From Staphylococcus simiae (lineage in GTDB: Bacteria; Bacillota; Bacilli; Staphylococcales; Staphylococcaceae): DNA of 64,000 nt. The stretch is from NCBI RefSeq assembly GCF_017357005.1, contig NZ_CP071589.1:1116001-1180000 (forward strand), given 5' to 3'. A model generated the notes under the pieces. The model was not told the DNA's origin, made no database searches, and saw only the letters and a list, made by a program, of their open reading frames with translations. The position numbers and the translations under genes were made by a program. How positions within the stretch are numbered: position 1 is the first letter of the stretch; each line of letters starts with the position of its first letter. Below are positions 30,373 to 39,979 of the stretch, piece by piece.

Positions 30373-30687
30373 CTATTTTGCAGTTTGTGTCCACTCATGT
30401 TTCCCTCTGAAACGCTTGACATGTGCATAGATTTGATCAGCTGCATAGTCTAAATTAGTATAGACAGTAATGCTAAAAGCTGATTGTTCTTGTTCAAATT
30501 CTTCTTCTTGAAATACTTCTTTAAGATGAGTGAAAAGGTTTGTCATTTGTTCATGATTTAACCCTGGATACTCCCTTAACGTTCTTTTTAATAATTGGCC
30601 TTGTTTTTCTTCTAATGCTTGAACTACAATGACAAATCTTTCTTCTTGTTTGATGACATCATCAAATAAATTTGTTTGCCCAATCAT
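30373..30687 (-). CDS. Conserved hypothetical staphylococcal protein
   Basis: 104-aa soluble acidic protein (MIGQTNLFDDVIKQEERFVI...). No motif that I recognise, no membrane segment. ATG at 30687 is preceded by AGGGGTG at 6-nt spacing; longer in-frame starts up to 30738 have no ribosome binding site. A protein of this size lies at the same place, between the HAD phosphatase and the amino-acid permease, in S. aureus as I remember it. Confidence 0.75.
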   Translation of the reverse strand: MIGQTNLFDDVIKQEERFVIVVQALEEKQGQLLKRTLREYPGLNHEQMTNLFTHLKEVFQEEEFEQEQSAFSITVYTNLDYAADQIYAHVKRFRGKHEWTQTAK

Positions 30688-30881
30688 TGTTTTCACCCCT
30701 GAAACCATTTTCTTACTTTTATTATACACAATATACAAAATAACTAAAATAAAGAATATTATAAATCAAAACAAAATAATTAATTCTTTTGATGTAAATC
30801 CATTTTAAATTATGCCAATAAAAAACCCTAAAAAAGGTTCTCTATTTCCTACGATTAGTCAAGTACTTATAAATAAAAAAA

Positions 30882-30916
30882 GAATAATTATGTATCAGTC
30901 CAATTTGGGAGAGAAC
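30882..30916. repeat. Solo end fragment of the STAR-like array
   Basis: ATAATTATGTATCAGTCC followed by AATTTGGGAGAGAACC matches the right end of array A (7571-7605). No modules are attached, so it may be an array decayed to its end or an empty site. Confidence 0.6.
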
Positions 30917-30957
30917 CTAAAAAACTGGCAAAGATGGACTTTACCAGTGTTGTTTCG

Positions 30958-32412
30958 TTATTTTTGATTGTCATAATCATGAGGTGTTAAATCAATCGTC
31001 TCTAATTTCACAAATTTTGTCTTATGAATGAGTTTATGCACAAAATAGATAATTGCTAATATTATAAGTGGTATGAAGTTTCTAAATACGCTTATCCAAT
31101 CACCATGGAGCATACTTTCAAAAGAACTACCCACTAATAAGAATATTAACGTTACAATTACTATAATTGGACCTAATGGATAAAATGGTGCTTTATATGG
31201 TAAAACATCATTTGGATTTTGACCTTGTTTTTTAATTGCTTGACGTAAACGAATTTGTGACCAAATACTTGAACCCCATACAACTATAACCATTGATCCA
31301 ATAATATTTAGAAGATTGAAAACAGCATTAGCATTAAAGTTTGCGTATATAATAACTAATACAATAACGATGTAAGTTGTTAAAATTGCTCTTAAAGGCA
31401 ACTTAGTCGTTTTGTTTAATTTACTTAAAAATTTTGGTGCTTTTTTATCATCACTTAATGAGAATAACATTCTACTAGTTGTATATATTCCTGAATTTGC
31501 AGCAGAGAGTAAGGAAGTTAAGATAACAGCATTGATAACTGATGCTGCAAAGGCAATACCAACTCTATCAAAGACAATTGTAAATGGACTTTGACTAACT
31601 GATTCGTTCTTATTTAATAATAACGGGTCTGTATATGGAATAATAGCAGCTATAACAGCAATTGATAGGACGTAAAATAATAATATTCTCCAAAATACAG
31701 ATTTAATTGCTCTAGGCATAGATTTTTTAGGGTCATTCGATTCACCAGCTGTAACAGCCACAACTTCAGTTCCTCCTACAGAGAAACCAGCGACTAATAA
31801 CACTCCTAAGAAACCTGATACACCACCAACAAATGGTGCTTCACCGTGTGTATAATTTTCGAAACCATATGTATGGCCTCCTAAAATACCAAATATCATT
31901 AAAATACCTAAAACAATAAAGGCAATAATAGTGATAACTTTAATTAATGATAACCAAAATTCTGTTTCGCCAAATGATTTAACAGAGAAAATATTTAATA
32001 AAAGTAATAAAGTAATAAATATTAAACTCCATGTAATGGGATTGAAAAACTTAAAAGCATCCCAAAAATATAATACATTTGATGCAACAATAACATCTAC
32101 ACTTGTTACGAGCGTCCACAATGCCCAATAAAGCCAACCCATAGTAAAGCCTAGTGAAGAATCAACAAATCTTGTTGAATATGAGCTGAATGATCCTGAT
32201 ACTGGATAAAATGTTGCTAATTCACCAATAGATGACATTAAAAAATATAGCATGATTCCTATAATAAGGTAGGCTAATATTGCACCACCAGGTCCAGCTT
32301 GTGAAATTATATTACCTGTAGCCACAAATAGACCAGTTCCAATTGCGCCACCAATAGCTATCATTGAAATATGTCTAGAGTTAAGACTACGATTCATTTT
32401 ATTATCTTCCAT
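30958..32412 (-). CDS. APC-family amino acid permease (LysP/GabP-like)
   Basis: Secondary amino-acid transporter of the AAP group in the APC superfamily. The 484-aa product has about 12 membrane segments, the N-terminal signature SMIAIGGAIGTGLFVATG near 17-34, and the conserved GTEVVAVTAGESNDPKKSMPRAIKSVFWRILLFY region near 212-245. I chose ATG at 32412 behind GGGAGAG; the longer in-frame start lacks a site. Substrate is uncertain; relatives import lysine, aromatic or other amino acids. Confidence 0.88.
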   Translation of the reverse strand: MEDNKMNRSLNSRHISMIAIGGAIGTGLFVATGNIISQAGPGGAILAYLIIGIMLYFLMSSIGELATFYPVSGSFSSYSTRFVDSSLGFTMGWLYWALWTLVTSVDVIVASNVLYFWDAFKFFNPITWSLIFITLLLLLNIFSVKSFGETEFWLSLIKVITIIAFIVLGILMIFGILGGHTYGFENYTHGEAPFVGGVSGFLGVLLVAGFSVGGTEVVAVTAGESNDPKKSMPRAIKSVFWRILLFYVLSIAVIAAIIPYTDPLLLNKNESVSQSPFTIVFDRVGIAFAASVINAVILTSLLSAANSGIYTTSRMLFSLSDDKKAPKFLSKLNKTTKLPLRAILTTYIVIVLVIIYANFNANAVFNLLNIIGSMVIVVWGSSIWSQIRLRQAIKKQGQNPNDVLPYKAPFYPLGPIIVIVTLIFLLVGSSFESMLHGDWISVFRNFIPLIILAIIYFVHKLIHKTKFVKLETIDLTPHDYDNQK

Positions 32413-32547
32413 ATCTTCTCTCCCATCAATTTTTAAATATACCAACTATTTTAATCTTTTTAGATACACTATTCAATGATTTTTTAACACTTTAAAGTGA
32501 AAATGTTTAAATTTTCTGATTTTTGACATTTTTTTAATGATGTTTAG

Positions 32548-32601
32548 TTGTTATTAAAAAGGGGATAAATTATAATAGATATTACATTGTAATAATTATA
32601 A
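32548..32601 (+). promoter_or_regulatory. katA promoter with PerR box
   Basis: TTGTTA 32548-32553, 17-nt spacer, TATAAT 32571-32576. TTGTAATAATTATAA at 32587-32601 matches the PerR/Per-box consensus TTATAATNATTATAA at every defined position except the third. It covers the expected start of transcription, so PerR bound there would repress katA until peroxide oxidises it. Confidence 0.8.
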
Positions 32602-32621
32602 AATAGCGGAGGTAATTACAT

Positions 32622-34139
32622 ATGTCTAAACAAGATAAAAAATTAACTGGAGTATTTGGACACCCTGTTTCTGATAGAGAGAATAGTATGACGGCTGGAC
32701 CAAGAGGTCCATTACTAATGCAAGATATTTATTTTTTAGAGCAAATGTCACAGTTTGATAGAGAAGTCATACCAGAAAGAAGAATGCATGCTAAAGGATC
32801 AGGTGCATTCGGTACATTTACTGTAACTAAAGATATTACACAATATACTAATGCAAAGATTTTTTCTGAAGTCGGTAAACAAACTGAAATGTTTGCACGT
32901 TTTTCTACTGTTGCTGGTGAAAGAGGCGCAGCTGATGCTGAAAGGGATATTCGTGGATTTGCTCTTAAATTCTACACAGAAGAAGGTAACTGGGACTTAG
33001 TAGGAAATAACACACCAGTTTTCTTCTTTAGAGACCCTAAATTATTTGTAAGTTTAAACCGTGCAGTTAAACGTGATCCACAAACAAATATGCGTAGTGC
33101 ACAAAATAATTGGGATTTTTGGACTGGTTTACCAGAAGCTTTACACCAAGTCACTATATTAATGTCTGACAGAGGTATTCCGAAAGATTTAAGACACATG
33201 CATGGTTTTGGATCACACACATATTCAATGTATAATGATGAAGGAGAACGAGTATGGGTTAAATTCCATTTCAGAACACAACAAGGTATTGAAAATTTAA
33301 CAGATGAAGAAGCTGCAGAAGTCATTTCTAAGGATTTAGATTCATCACAACGCGACTTATTTAATGCTATAGACCAAGGTAACTATCCTAAATGGACTAT
33401 GTATATTCAAGTGATGACTGAAGAACAAGCTAAGAATCATAAAGATAATCCGTTTGACTTAACAAAAGTTTGGTACCATGATGAATATCCATTAATAGAA
33501 GTTGGTGAATTTGAATTAAATCGTAATCCAGATAATTATTTCATGGATGTTGAACAAGCTGCTTTTGCACCGACAAATATTATTCCTGGTATTGATTTTT
33601 CACCTGATAAAATGCTTCAAGGACGCTTATTCTCATATGGAGATGCACAACGTTATCGTTTAGGTGTCAACCACTGGCAAATACCTGTTAACCAACCTAA
33701 AGGAGTAGGTGTTGAAAATTTATGCCCATTTAGTAGAGATGGTCAAATGAGAGTTATTGATAACAATCAAGGTGGCGGACCACATTACTATCCAAATGAT
33801 AAAGGTGTTTATGGTTCTCAACCAGAATATAAAAAACCTGCTTTCCCTACAGATGGAGATGGTTATGAATATAATCAACGTCAAGATGATGACAACTATT
33901 TTGAACAACCAGGTAAATTGTTTAGATTACAATCTGACGAAGCAAAAGAAAGAATGTTCCAAAATACGGCTAATGCCATGGAAGGCGTTACTGAAGATGT
34001 TAAACGACGTCACATTCGTCATTGTTATAAAGCAGATCCAGATTATGGTAAAGGTGTAGCTAAGGCACTGGGAATTGATATTAATACGATTGACTTAGAA
34101 ACGACTGCAGACGAAACATACGAAAATTTTAATAACTAA
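32622..34139 (+). CDS. katA: Catalase KatA
   Basis: Haem catalase that destroys hydrogen peroxide in the cytosol. The 505-aa product is a small-subunit clade 3 catalase, with catalytic His56 in [14 protein letters not shown], Asn129 in [12 protein letters not shown], and haem-ligand Tyr339 in [14 protein letters not shown]. Length equals the usual staphylococcal KatA. GGAGG precedes the ATG. Monocistronic from a PerR-boxed promoter. Confidence 0.98.
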   Translation: MSKQDKKLTGVFGHPVSDRENSMTAGPRGPLLMQDIYFLEQMSQFDREVIPERRMHAKGSGAFGTFTVTKDITQYTNAKIFSEVGKQTEMFARFSTVAGERGAADAERDIRGFALKFYTEEGNWDLVGNNTPVFFFRDPKLFVSLNRAVKRDPQTNMRSAQNNWDFWTGLPEALHQVTILMSDRGIPKDLRHMHGFGSHTYSMYNDEGERVWVKFHFRTQQGIENLTDEEAAEVISKDLDSSQRDLFNAIDQGNYPKWTMYIQVMTEEQAKNHKDNPFDLTKVWYHDEYPLIEVGEFELNRNPDNYFMDVEQAAFAPTNIIPGIDFSPDKMLQGRLFSYGDAQRYRLGVNHWQIPVNQPKGVGVENLCPFSRDGQMRVIDNNQGGGPHYYPNDKGVYGSQPEYKKPAFPTDGDGYEYNQRQDDDNYFEQPGKLFRLQSDEAKERMFQNTANAMEGVTEDVKRRHIRHCYKADPDYGKGVAKALGIDINTIDLETTADETYENFNN

Positions 34140-34228
34140 GATTTTTGATATTATTATATTGCATGCAGATAAAACTTGTGATATTATTATAAATCGTAAA
34201 GATTCCTATACAAGAGAGGGTGTTTAAC

Positions 34229-34378
34229 GTGCGCGTAAACGTAACATTAGCATGCACAGAATGCGGAGATCGTAACTATATCACAACAAAAAATAAACGT
34301 AACAATCCTGAGCGTATTGAAATGAAAAAATATTGCCCAAGATTAAACAAATATACGTTACATCGTGAAACTAAATAA
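34229..34378 (+). CDS. rpmG: 50S ribosomal protein bL33
   Basis: 49-aa protein read from the raw sequence: GTG start at 34229 behind GAGAGGGTG, product beginning [20 protein letters not shown] and ending [11 protein letters not shown]. It keeps the first CxxC pair (CTEC) but only one Cys of the second pair (YCPRL), so zinc binding may be incomplete. A terminator follows at 34412. It lies between katA and the alternative rpsN, as in other staphylococci. Confidence 0.95.
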
Positions 34379-34411
34379 TTCTTACTATTCAAATACGACG
34401 ATTTGATAATG

Positions 34412-34445
34412 AACAGGCTGTTCCAGTTGGAACGCCTGTTTTTTT
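34412..34445 (+). terminator. Terminator after rpmG
   Basis: AACAGGCTGTTCCA pairs with TGGAACGCCTGTT, followed by a T-run. Confidence 0.9.
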
Positions 34446-34503
34446 ATATTTTGGTGAAAATGGTCATTGTGTTAATAAATTTTATTAATGTAAGTTATTT
34501 CTG

Positions 34504-34554
34504 TTGAAAATATAAAAGAATATGGTATTATATAAAACGTAATAATTACGATTT
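34504..34554 (+). promoter_or_regulatory. rpsN promoter with Zur box
   Basis: TTGAAA 34504-34509, 16-nt spacer, TATTAT 34526-34531. Immediately downstream, 34534-34554 is a near-perfect 10-1-10 dyad, AAAACGTAAT-A-ATTACGATTT, which matches the Zur operator (AAATCGTAATNATTACGATTT) closely. Zur would switch this promoter off when zinc is plentiful. Confidence 0.8.
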
Positions 34555-34577
34555 ATAAAAAAAAGAGGTATTTATAT

Positions 34578-34847
34578 ATGGCTAAAAAGTCTAAAATTGC
34601 TAAAGAAAGAAAAAGAGAAGCATTAGTTAATCAATATTATGAGTTAAGACAAGAATTGAAAGCTAAAGGTGATTATGAAGCTTTAAGAAAATTACCGAGA
34701 GATTCTTCACCAACTCGATTAACAAGAAGATGTAAAGTAACTGGTAGACCTAGAGGTGTGTTACGTAAGTTCGAAATGTCTAGAATTGCATTTAGAGAAC
34801 ATGCCCATAAAGGACAAATTCCAGGAGTAAAAAAATCAAGTTGGTAA
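34578..34847 (+). CDS. rpsN: Alternative 30S ribosomal protein uS14, zinc-independent
   Basis: 89-aa uS14 of the long C-minus type: the CxxC zinc motifs of the 61-aa zinc form are absent and only one Cys remains ([12 protein letters not shown]). Such paralogues replace the zinc form during zinc starvation and free zinc, which fits the Zur box in its promoter. The basic C-terminus [11 protein letters not shown] is typical. Its terminator is directly followed by intron copy 2. Confidence 0.96.
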   Translation: MAKKSKIAKERKREALVNQYYELRQELKAKGDYEALRKLPRDSSPTRLTRRCKVTGRPRGVLRKFEMSRIAFREHAHKGQIPGVKKSSW

Positions 34848-34918
34848 TTTCTAAATATCGTACTTTAGTCCATTTACATTATGAATAAAACCAGTTAAAG
34901 TATATAAGGATAGTATAA

Positions 34919-34960
34919 ACTGAATGTTTTGAACGTTTGATTTAAAAACATTCGGTTTTT
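34919..34960 (+). terminator. rpsN terminator, directly upstream of intron copy 2
   Basis: ACTGAATGTTTT pairs with AAAACATTCGGT, followed by TTTTA. The intron begins four bases on, at 34964. Confidence 0.85.
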
Positions 34961-34963
34961 ATT

Positions 34964-36829
34964 GTGCGCCCGGCATGGGTAATTACTAGACGGTGAAAGT
35001 CCGTTACAGGCTTGGTAGTAGGAACTGTTAGCGAAAGACAAGGGTGTCCATTGTGAAATGGAATCTGAAGGAAGTCGGACGCAAACACTCGCACTGACGA
35101 ACAGAAATATCATACAAGGCTATGTGGAATGGATGAATCTGCAATACAAGATAAAGTCCGATACTACCCGAGTTCTATATAGTAAATGATGCAGTGGAAT
35201 GAGTGGAAAGTGGTTACTCTTACCCGGGGAGGTCTCATCAGCGATAAAAAAAATCGTAGTAATAACGAATGATGAGAAGTCAGCAGAGGTCATAGTAGGT
35301 AGAAATACTGAAGGACTGAACAATATTCATACAAAGTAAAGAATGGAGGTTAGAGATTTACAACGTACAGAATACAATTAATGATTGGCAACTCATAGAA
35401 AGATAAGTAGTGGAACGAAAAAGGATATATGAGTGCGTACAGTAAATCTTAGGTGAAATGAAAGAAATGTATCGTGAGTCTCCATCTATGATGGAGCTTG
35501 TTGTAAGAGAGAATAATATACAAAAAGCAATTAAGAAAGTGAAGAAAAACAACGGTGCACCTGGCATCGATGGCATGCGAGTAAGTGAATTAACATCACA
35601 TTTCGCAAAATACTTTCCACAAATTAAACAAAAACTGCTTGATGGCACGTATAAGCCACAAGCAGTAAGAAAGGTTGAAATACCTAAATCAAATGGGAAA
35701 AAGCGCGTGCTTGGAATCCCTGTCGCAAGAGACAGAGTTATCCAACAAGCCATTAAACAAGTCATTGAACCTAGTATCGACCGTACTTTCTCAAAACACA
35801 GTCATGGCTTTAGACCGAATCGTAGTACAGGAACTGCACTTAAAGAATGTGCAACATACTATGAAGAAGGTTACTTAGTTGCAGTTGATTGTGATTTAAA
35901 ACAGTGCTTTGATATGTTGAACCATGATAAATTAATGTATCTATTTGAACGACATGTTCAAGATAAAGCCATTTCTAAATTTATTCGTAGAAGCCTACAG
36001 GTTGGTGCAATCGACCTCAATGGTAATTATCGAAGTAGAGAAATAGGTGCACCGCAAGGTGGTGTTATTTCCCCGTTACTTTGTAATATTTATCTTCACG
36101 AATTAGATAATGAATTGGAGAAACGTGGTCATCGCTTTGTTCGTTATGCAGATGACTTCGTCATCTTTGTACGTACAAAACGAGCGGGTCAACGTGTCAT
36201 GGAAAGTGTGACAAAGTTTATCGAAAAAGACCTTAAACTTATTGTAAATAGTGAAAAGAGCAAGGTAGGTTCTATCACACGTTTAAAGTTCTTGAGTTGT
36301 CTAATGACCAAAGTAAATGGGACTTATCGTTTCAGACCGACTATGGAAGCAAGAAGAAATTTAAAACGCACCTTAAGACGTCTAACGAAACGAAATAGAC
36401 CAGGTACCTTTAAAGAGATTATATCAGAAATTAATCAAGTAACACGAGGGTGGATAAATTACTTTGGTAAAGGATTTATTACAGGTTTTGTAACGAAGTT
36501 ACAATCATGGTTAAACCGACGCATTAGACAACTAATCCTCAAAAGATGGAAAAGAATAAAAACCAAATATAAGATGTTACGTAAGTATGGACTTGACCAT
36601 AAGAGTGCAATGAAAATTGCCAATTCAAGAAAGAAATACTGGCGCTTATCATCAACGCATGAAGTTCATCGTGCACTTACAACAAAACGTCTCTACAAGT
36701 GGGGGTTAGAACCATTAACCCAACTCGCAGAGACGGCTTACGCAAGATATTGAACCGCCGAGTACGGAACCGTACGCTCGGTGGTGTGAGAGGACGGATA
36801 ATCAAATAATGGTTATCCTCCTACTCGAT
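34964..36829 (+). mobile_element. Group II intron, class IIC-like, copy 2
   Basis: Same 1866-bp intron as at 20751-22616, with identical ends. Domain V is at 36754-36785. At 36321 it has G where copy 1 has C (a silent glycine codon change, GGG for GGC). It lies between the rpsN terminator and guaC and leaves only 42 bp before the guaC ATG. Confidence 0.95.
35458..36753 (+). CDS. ltrA: Group II intron reverse transcriptase/maturase (copy 2)
   Basis: Protein identical to the copy 1 maturase (431 aa, YADD at 230-233, no endonuclease domain). The frame is intact, so the copy is potentially active. Confidence 0.93.
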   Translation: MKEMYRESPSMMELVVRENNIQKAIKKVKKNNGAPGIDGMRVSELTSHFAKYFPQIKQKLLDGTYKPQAVRKVEIPKSNGKKRVLGIPVARDRVIQQAIKQVIEPSIDRTFSKHSHGFRPNRSTGTALKECATYYEEGYLVAVDCDLKQCFDMLNHDKLMYLFERHVQDKAISKFIRRSLQVGAIDLNGNYRSREIGAPQGGVISPLLCNIYLHELDNELEKRGHRFVRYADDFVIFVRTKRAGQRVMESVTKFIEKDLKLIVNSEKSKVGSITRLKFLSCLMTKVNGTYRFRPTMEARRNLKRTLRRLTKRNRPGTFKEIISEINQVTRGWINYFGKGFITGFVTKLQSWLNRRIRQLILKRWKRIKTKYKMLRKYGLDHKSAMKIANSRKKYWRLSSTHEVHRALTTKRLYKWGLEPLTQLAETAYARY

Positions 36830-36871
36830 TTGTATCCATATTTTGAAAACTGTCAAAAGGGGCTAATTAAA

Positions 36872-37849
36872 ATGAAAATATTTGATTATGAAGACATTCA
36901 ATTAATACCTAATAAATGTATTGTTAAAAGTCGTTCAGAGTGTGATACATCAGTTAAGTTTGGACCAAAGACGTTTAAACTACCTGTTGTTCCAGCTAAT
37001 ATGCAAACAGTGATGAACGAAGAATTAGCACAATGGTTTGCTGAAAATGATTATTTCTATATCATGCATCGTTTTGATGAACAAGCAAGAATCCCTTTTA
37101 TTAAAAAAATGCAACAAAATAATTTATTTGCTTCAATTTCTGTTGGTGTCAAAGAAACAGAGTTTAACTTTATTGAAAAATTAGCGGCTGATAACTTGAT
37201 TCCAGAGTATATTACAATAGATATTGCACATGGCCATTCAGATTCTGTAATTAATATGATTAAGCATATTAAAATACATTTACCTGATAGTTTTGTAATT
37301 GCTGGTAATGTTGGTACGCCAGAAGGTGTTAGGGAATTAGAAAATGCAGGTGCAGATGCAACAAAAGTTGGTATAGGTCCCGGAAGAGTTTGCATAACTA
37401 AAATTAAAACTGGCTTTGGAACTGGTGGTTGGCAACTTGCTGCTTTAAATTTATGTAGTAAAGCAGCACGTAAGCCGTTGATTGCAGATGGTGGTATACG
37501 TACTCATGGTGATATTGCGAAATCAATTCGCTTTGGAGCATCAATGGTTATGATAGGTTCATTATTCGCTGCTCATGAAGAGTCTCCAGGAGAAACAGTT
37601 GAGCTAGATGGTAAACAATATAAAGAGTATTTTGGTAGTGCTTCTGAGTTCCAAAAAGGTGAACATAAAAATGTTGAAGGTAAGAAAATGTTTGTTGAAC
37701 ATAAAGGTTCGTTAACAGATACGTTAACTGAAATGCAACAAGATTTACAAAGTTCAATTTCATACGCCGGTGGTAAAGACTTGAAATCATTGCGAACAGT
37801 AGATTATGTTATTGTCAGAAACTCTATATTTAATGGAGATAAAGACTAA
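36872..37849 (+). CDS. guaC: GMP reductase
   Basis: Converts GMP to IMP with NADPH in purine salvage. The 325-aa TIM-barrel product has catalytic Cys174 in [12 protein letters not shown], the [18 protein letters not shown] loop before it, and [18 protein letters not shown] near 210-227 for phosphate binding. ATG at 36872 follows AAAAGGGG; an upstream in-frame start at 36809 lies inside the intron and is rejected. The intron ends 42 bp before the gene, so its original promoter region may have been displaced (see findings). Confidence 0.96.
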   Translation: MKIFDYEDIQLIPNKCIVKSRSECDTSVKFGPKTFKLPVVPANMQTVMNEELAQWFAENDYFYIMHRFDEQARIPFIKKMQQNNLFASISVGVKETEFNFIEKLAADNLIPEYITIDIAHGHSDSVINMIKHIKIHLPDSFVIAGNVGTPEGVRELENAGADATKVGIGPGRVCITKIKTGFGTGGWQLAALNLCSKAARKPLIADGGIRTHGDIAKSIRFGASMVMIGSLFAAHEESPGETVELDGKQYKEYFGSASEFQKGEHKNVEGKKMFVEHKGSLTDTLTEMQQDLQSSISYAGGKDLKSLRTVDYVIVRNSIFNGDKD

Positions 37850-37869
37850 TTTAATAGAAGGTGTTATAA

Positions 37870-38886
37870 ATTAGAAGAATTTTTGGATTAATAATCATTC
37901 TTTTATGTTTAGCTTTAATACTACCTATAAAAGAATTTAAGCCACTTGTAACTTTGCAAAGTGAAGTTAAAGACTATATAGATATTCATATAAATAAAGA
38001 AATATCTTCGTCAGAAAATAAATTAGATACACCCAAAAAACAAGAATTTGCATTTAATAATGTTCAAATGAATAGTTCTAAAAAACAAATAGAAAAAGAT
38101 TTGGGCAAAGCAAAAAGAGTAACATACAATGAATATGGTACTAAATGGTATACATACTATAATAATGATTATGATAATTTTATTATGGTGAGCTATATAA
38201 ATGATAAAGTAAATGCACTATATTCAAATCAAAATGTTATTACTTCAAAAAATAAAATTAAATACAATACTCCTAAAGATATAGTGAGAAATCGTTTGGG
38301 TGAACCGGAAAAAGAAATCGATAAAGGTAATATTCGCTTCGAACAAAATAATAAAGAATACGATGTTTTTCATAATAAACATATATATACAACCGTGTTT
38401 TATGATGAACATAATAAAAATTCAGTTACTGCAATTTTACAAGTAAGTGATAGTATGGAAAATAGGTTGAAACAACAATATGGAGCGCCTTCTCAGTCAT
38501 TAGCGAATAGTTTCGAACTGCAAAATTTTGACTTGGTAAATGCTGAACGTCGACAACATCAATTGCCAACTTTAAAATATTCTAAAGAAAATTCTGATAC
38601 GGCTCGTGAGCATAGTAAAGATATGGCTACAAAGTATTACTTTGACCACACAAATTTAAAAGGGCAGTCACCGTTTGACCGATTGAAACAAGATGGAATA
38701 GAATTTAATGCAGCTGGTGAAAATTTAGCGTATGGACAAACTAGTAGCATATTTGCACATCAAGGGTTAATGAATTCACTTGGTCATAGAAAAAATATTT
38801 TAAATCAATCATTTACTAAGTTAGGTGTTGGTGTGTCCTTTAACGATGAAAGACAACCGTATTGGACAGAAAATTATACTAATTAA
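37870..38886 (+). CDS. Secreted/anchored CAP-domain protein, probable ATT start
   Basis: CAP-superfamily (SCP/PR1-like) protein with an N-terminal CAP-associated domain (about 65-190) and a CAP domain (FDLVNAERRQHQLPTLKYS...HSKDMATKYYFDHTN...GENLAYGQ...NSLGHRKNIL). The first ATG/GTG/TTG start in frame is TTG 37954, which has no ribosome binding site. The frame stays open upstream to an ATT at 37870, 6 nt after AAGGTG. From there the protein would begin RRIFGLIIILLCLALILPIK, a clear membrane anchor or signal peptide (338 aa). Function is unknown; relatives are extracellular and some act in cell-wall biology. It lies between guaC and lexA. Confidence 0.75.
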   Translation: MRRIFGLIIILLCLALILPIKEFKPLVTLQSEVKDYIDIHINKEISSSENKLDTPKKQEFAFNNVQMNSSKKQIEKDLGKAKRVTYNEYGTKWYTYYNNDYDNFIMVSYINDKVNALYSNQNVITSKNKIKYNTPKDIVRNRLGEPEKEIDKGNIRFEQNNKEYDVFHNKHIYTTVFYDEHNKNSVTAILQVSDSMENRLKQQYGAPSQSLANSFELQNFDLVNAERRQHQLPTLKYSKENSDTAREHSKDMATKYYFDHTNLKGQSPFDRLKQDGIEFNAAGENLAYGQTSSIFAHQGLMNSLGHRKNILNQSFTKLGVGVSFNDERQPYWTENYTN

Positions 38887-38939
38887 CGTTTGTTTTATTG
38901 TTAACATGGGTATCTATATCTTGTAAGGAAGTAGATAAT

Positions 38940-39035
38940 ATGACAACAAAACAACAACATAAAAATGAGGATATTTTAGAGAAAATTAAAAAAATTCTTA
39001 GCTCAGAAAAATCAAATAACAATAAGAAAAAATGA
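38940..39035 (+). CDS. Small 31-aa basic peptide
   Basis: Read from raw sequence: ATG at 38940, 8 nt after AAGGAAGT, encodes MTTKQQHKNEDILEKIKKIL followed by a Ser/Asn/Lys-rich end and TGA at 39035. It is highly charged and probably helical, with no match that I know. A good terminator follows within 15 bp, so it looks like the last gene of the guaC-CAP unit or a small unit of its own. Confidence 0.5.
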   Translation: MTTKQQHKNEDILEKIKKILSSEKSNNNKKK

Positions 39036-39049
39036 TATTTAAAATAAGA

Positions 39050-39080
39050 GACCAATTCTAAAAAAATGAATTGGTCTTTT
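39050..39080 (+). terminator. Terminator after the 31-aa ORF
   Basis: GACCAATTC pairs with GAATTGGTC, followed by TTTT. Confidence 0.85.
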
Positions 39081-39212
39081 ATTATATGGTCAAATATTGA
39101 GAGGTAATATAAAACTATAATAAATTTGAAATGAGCGTATTTTGACAATTGATATTTCGATTGAATAAAGTATTGAAGAATAGTTGGATGATACAATTAT
39201 ATTAAACTAGGA

Positions 39213-39836
39213 TTACATTTCTCGATATAATCCAATGACTTTACCAATTACTATTACTTTATCTAAATAGATTGGATCCATTGTATTATTTTCAGGTTGC
39301 AATCTGTATCTGTTCTTTTCTTTGAAAAATCTTTTTACTGTTGCTTCTTCTTCCTCTGTCATTGCAACAATGATATCTCCATTTTCAGCAAAAGTTTGGC
39401 TTCGTACAATTACTTTGTCACCATCTAAAATACCTGCTTCAATCATGCTGTCACCGACAACATTTAAAATAAATATGTCGCTATTATGAGTAGAAGTTAA
39501 ATGCTCAGGCAATGGAAAATATTCTTCTATGTTCTCGACAGCAGTTATAGGTATACCTGCAGTTACTTTACCAATTACTGGTACGTGGATCGTCTCTTCC
39601 ATATTAATATTGTCATTGTTTTGCTCACTTACTATTTCGATTGCACGAGGTTTCGTAGGGTCTCGTTTGATATAGCCTTTTTCTTCTAATCTAGATAAAT
39701 GTCCGTGGACTGTTGAACTAGAGGCTAATCCAACTGCTTCTCCAATTTCACGAACACTCGGTGGATAACCTTTTGACTGAACTACTTGCTTTATATAATT
39801 GTATATTTCACTTTGTCGCTTTGTTAATTCTCTCAT
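39213..39836 (-). CDS. lexA: SOS repressor LexA
   Basis: Represses DNA-damage genes and self-cleaves when RecA filaments form. The 207-aa product has a winged-helix DNA-binding domain ([38 protein letters not shown]), the Ala93-Gly94 cleavage site in KVTAGIPI, nucleophile Ser130 in [10 protein letters not shown] and general base Lys168 in [11 protein letters not shown] at 39836 gives the standard LexA start. It is divergent from sosA across three SOS boxes. Confidence 0.97.
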   Translation of the reverse strand: MRELTKRQSEIYNYIKQVVQSKGYPPSVREIGEAVGLASSSTVHGHLSRLEEKGYIKRDPTKPRAIEIVSEQNNDNINMEETIHVPVIGKVTAGIPITAVENIEEYFPLPEHLTSTHNSDIFILNVVGDSMIEAGILDGDKVIVRSQTFAENGDIIVAMTEEEEATVKRFFKEKNRYRLQPENNTMDPIYLDKVIVIGKVIGLYREM

Positions 39837-39890
39837 ATATTGGCACTCCCTAATTTGATTTAAACTAATTATAGCATTAATTATAAAATT

Positions 39891-39964
39891 GAACAAACGT
39901 TTGTTCGTAAAAATGTTGACATAGAACACGCGTTCTGTTAAAGTTTGAATACAAACAAATGTTC
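39891..39964. promoter_or_regulatory. Three LexA (SOS) boxes between lexA and sosA
   Basis: Box 1 is the perfect palindrome GAACAAACGTTTGTTC at 39891-39906. Box 2 is GAACACGCGTTC at 39924-39935. Box 3 is AAACAAATGTTC at 39953-39964. All fit the Gram-positive pattern GAAC-N4-GTTC, or in boxes 1 and 3 are close to it. A TTGACA (39916-39921), 17-nt spacer and TAAAGT (39939-39944) form the sosA promoter, with box 2 lying entirely in the spacer. Confidence 0.9.
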
Positions 39965-39979
39965 TAGGAGTGATTTTAG

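Noticed and set aside
33757-34059. 100-aa plus-strand ORF inside katA
   Set aside because: Wrong frame of an intact, well-supported katA.
36809-36871. Upstream extension of guaC into intron sequence
   Set aside because: The extra residues come from the intron 3' end, and the ATG at 36872 has the ribosome binding site and the family-typical start.
38879-39196. 105-aa minus-strand hydrophobic ORF
   Set aside because: It overlaps the 31-aa ORF and its terminator in antisense and ends against lexA; composition is that of AT-rich DNA, with no ribosome binding site seen.
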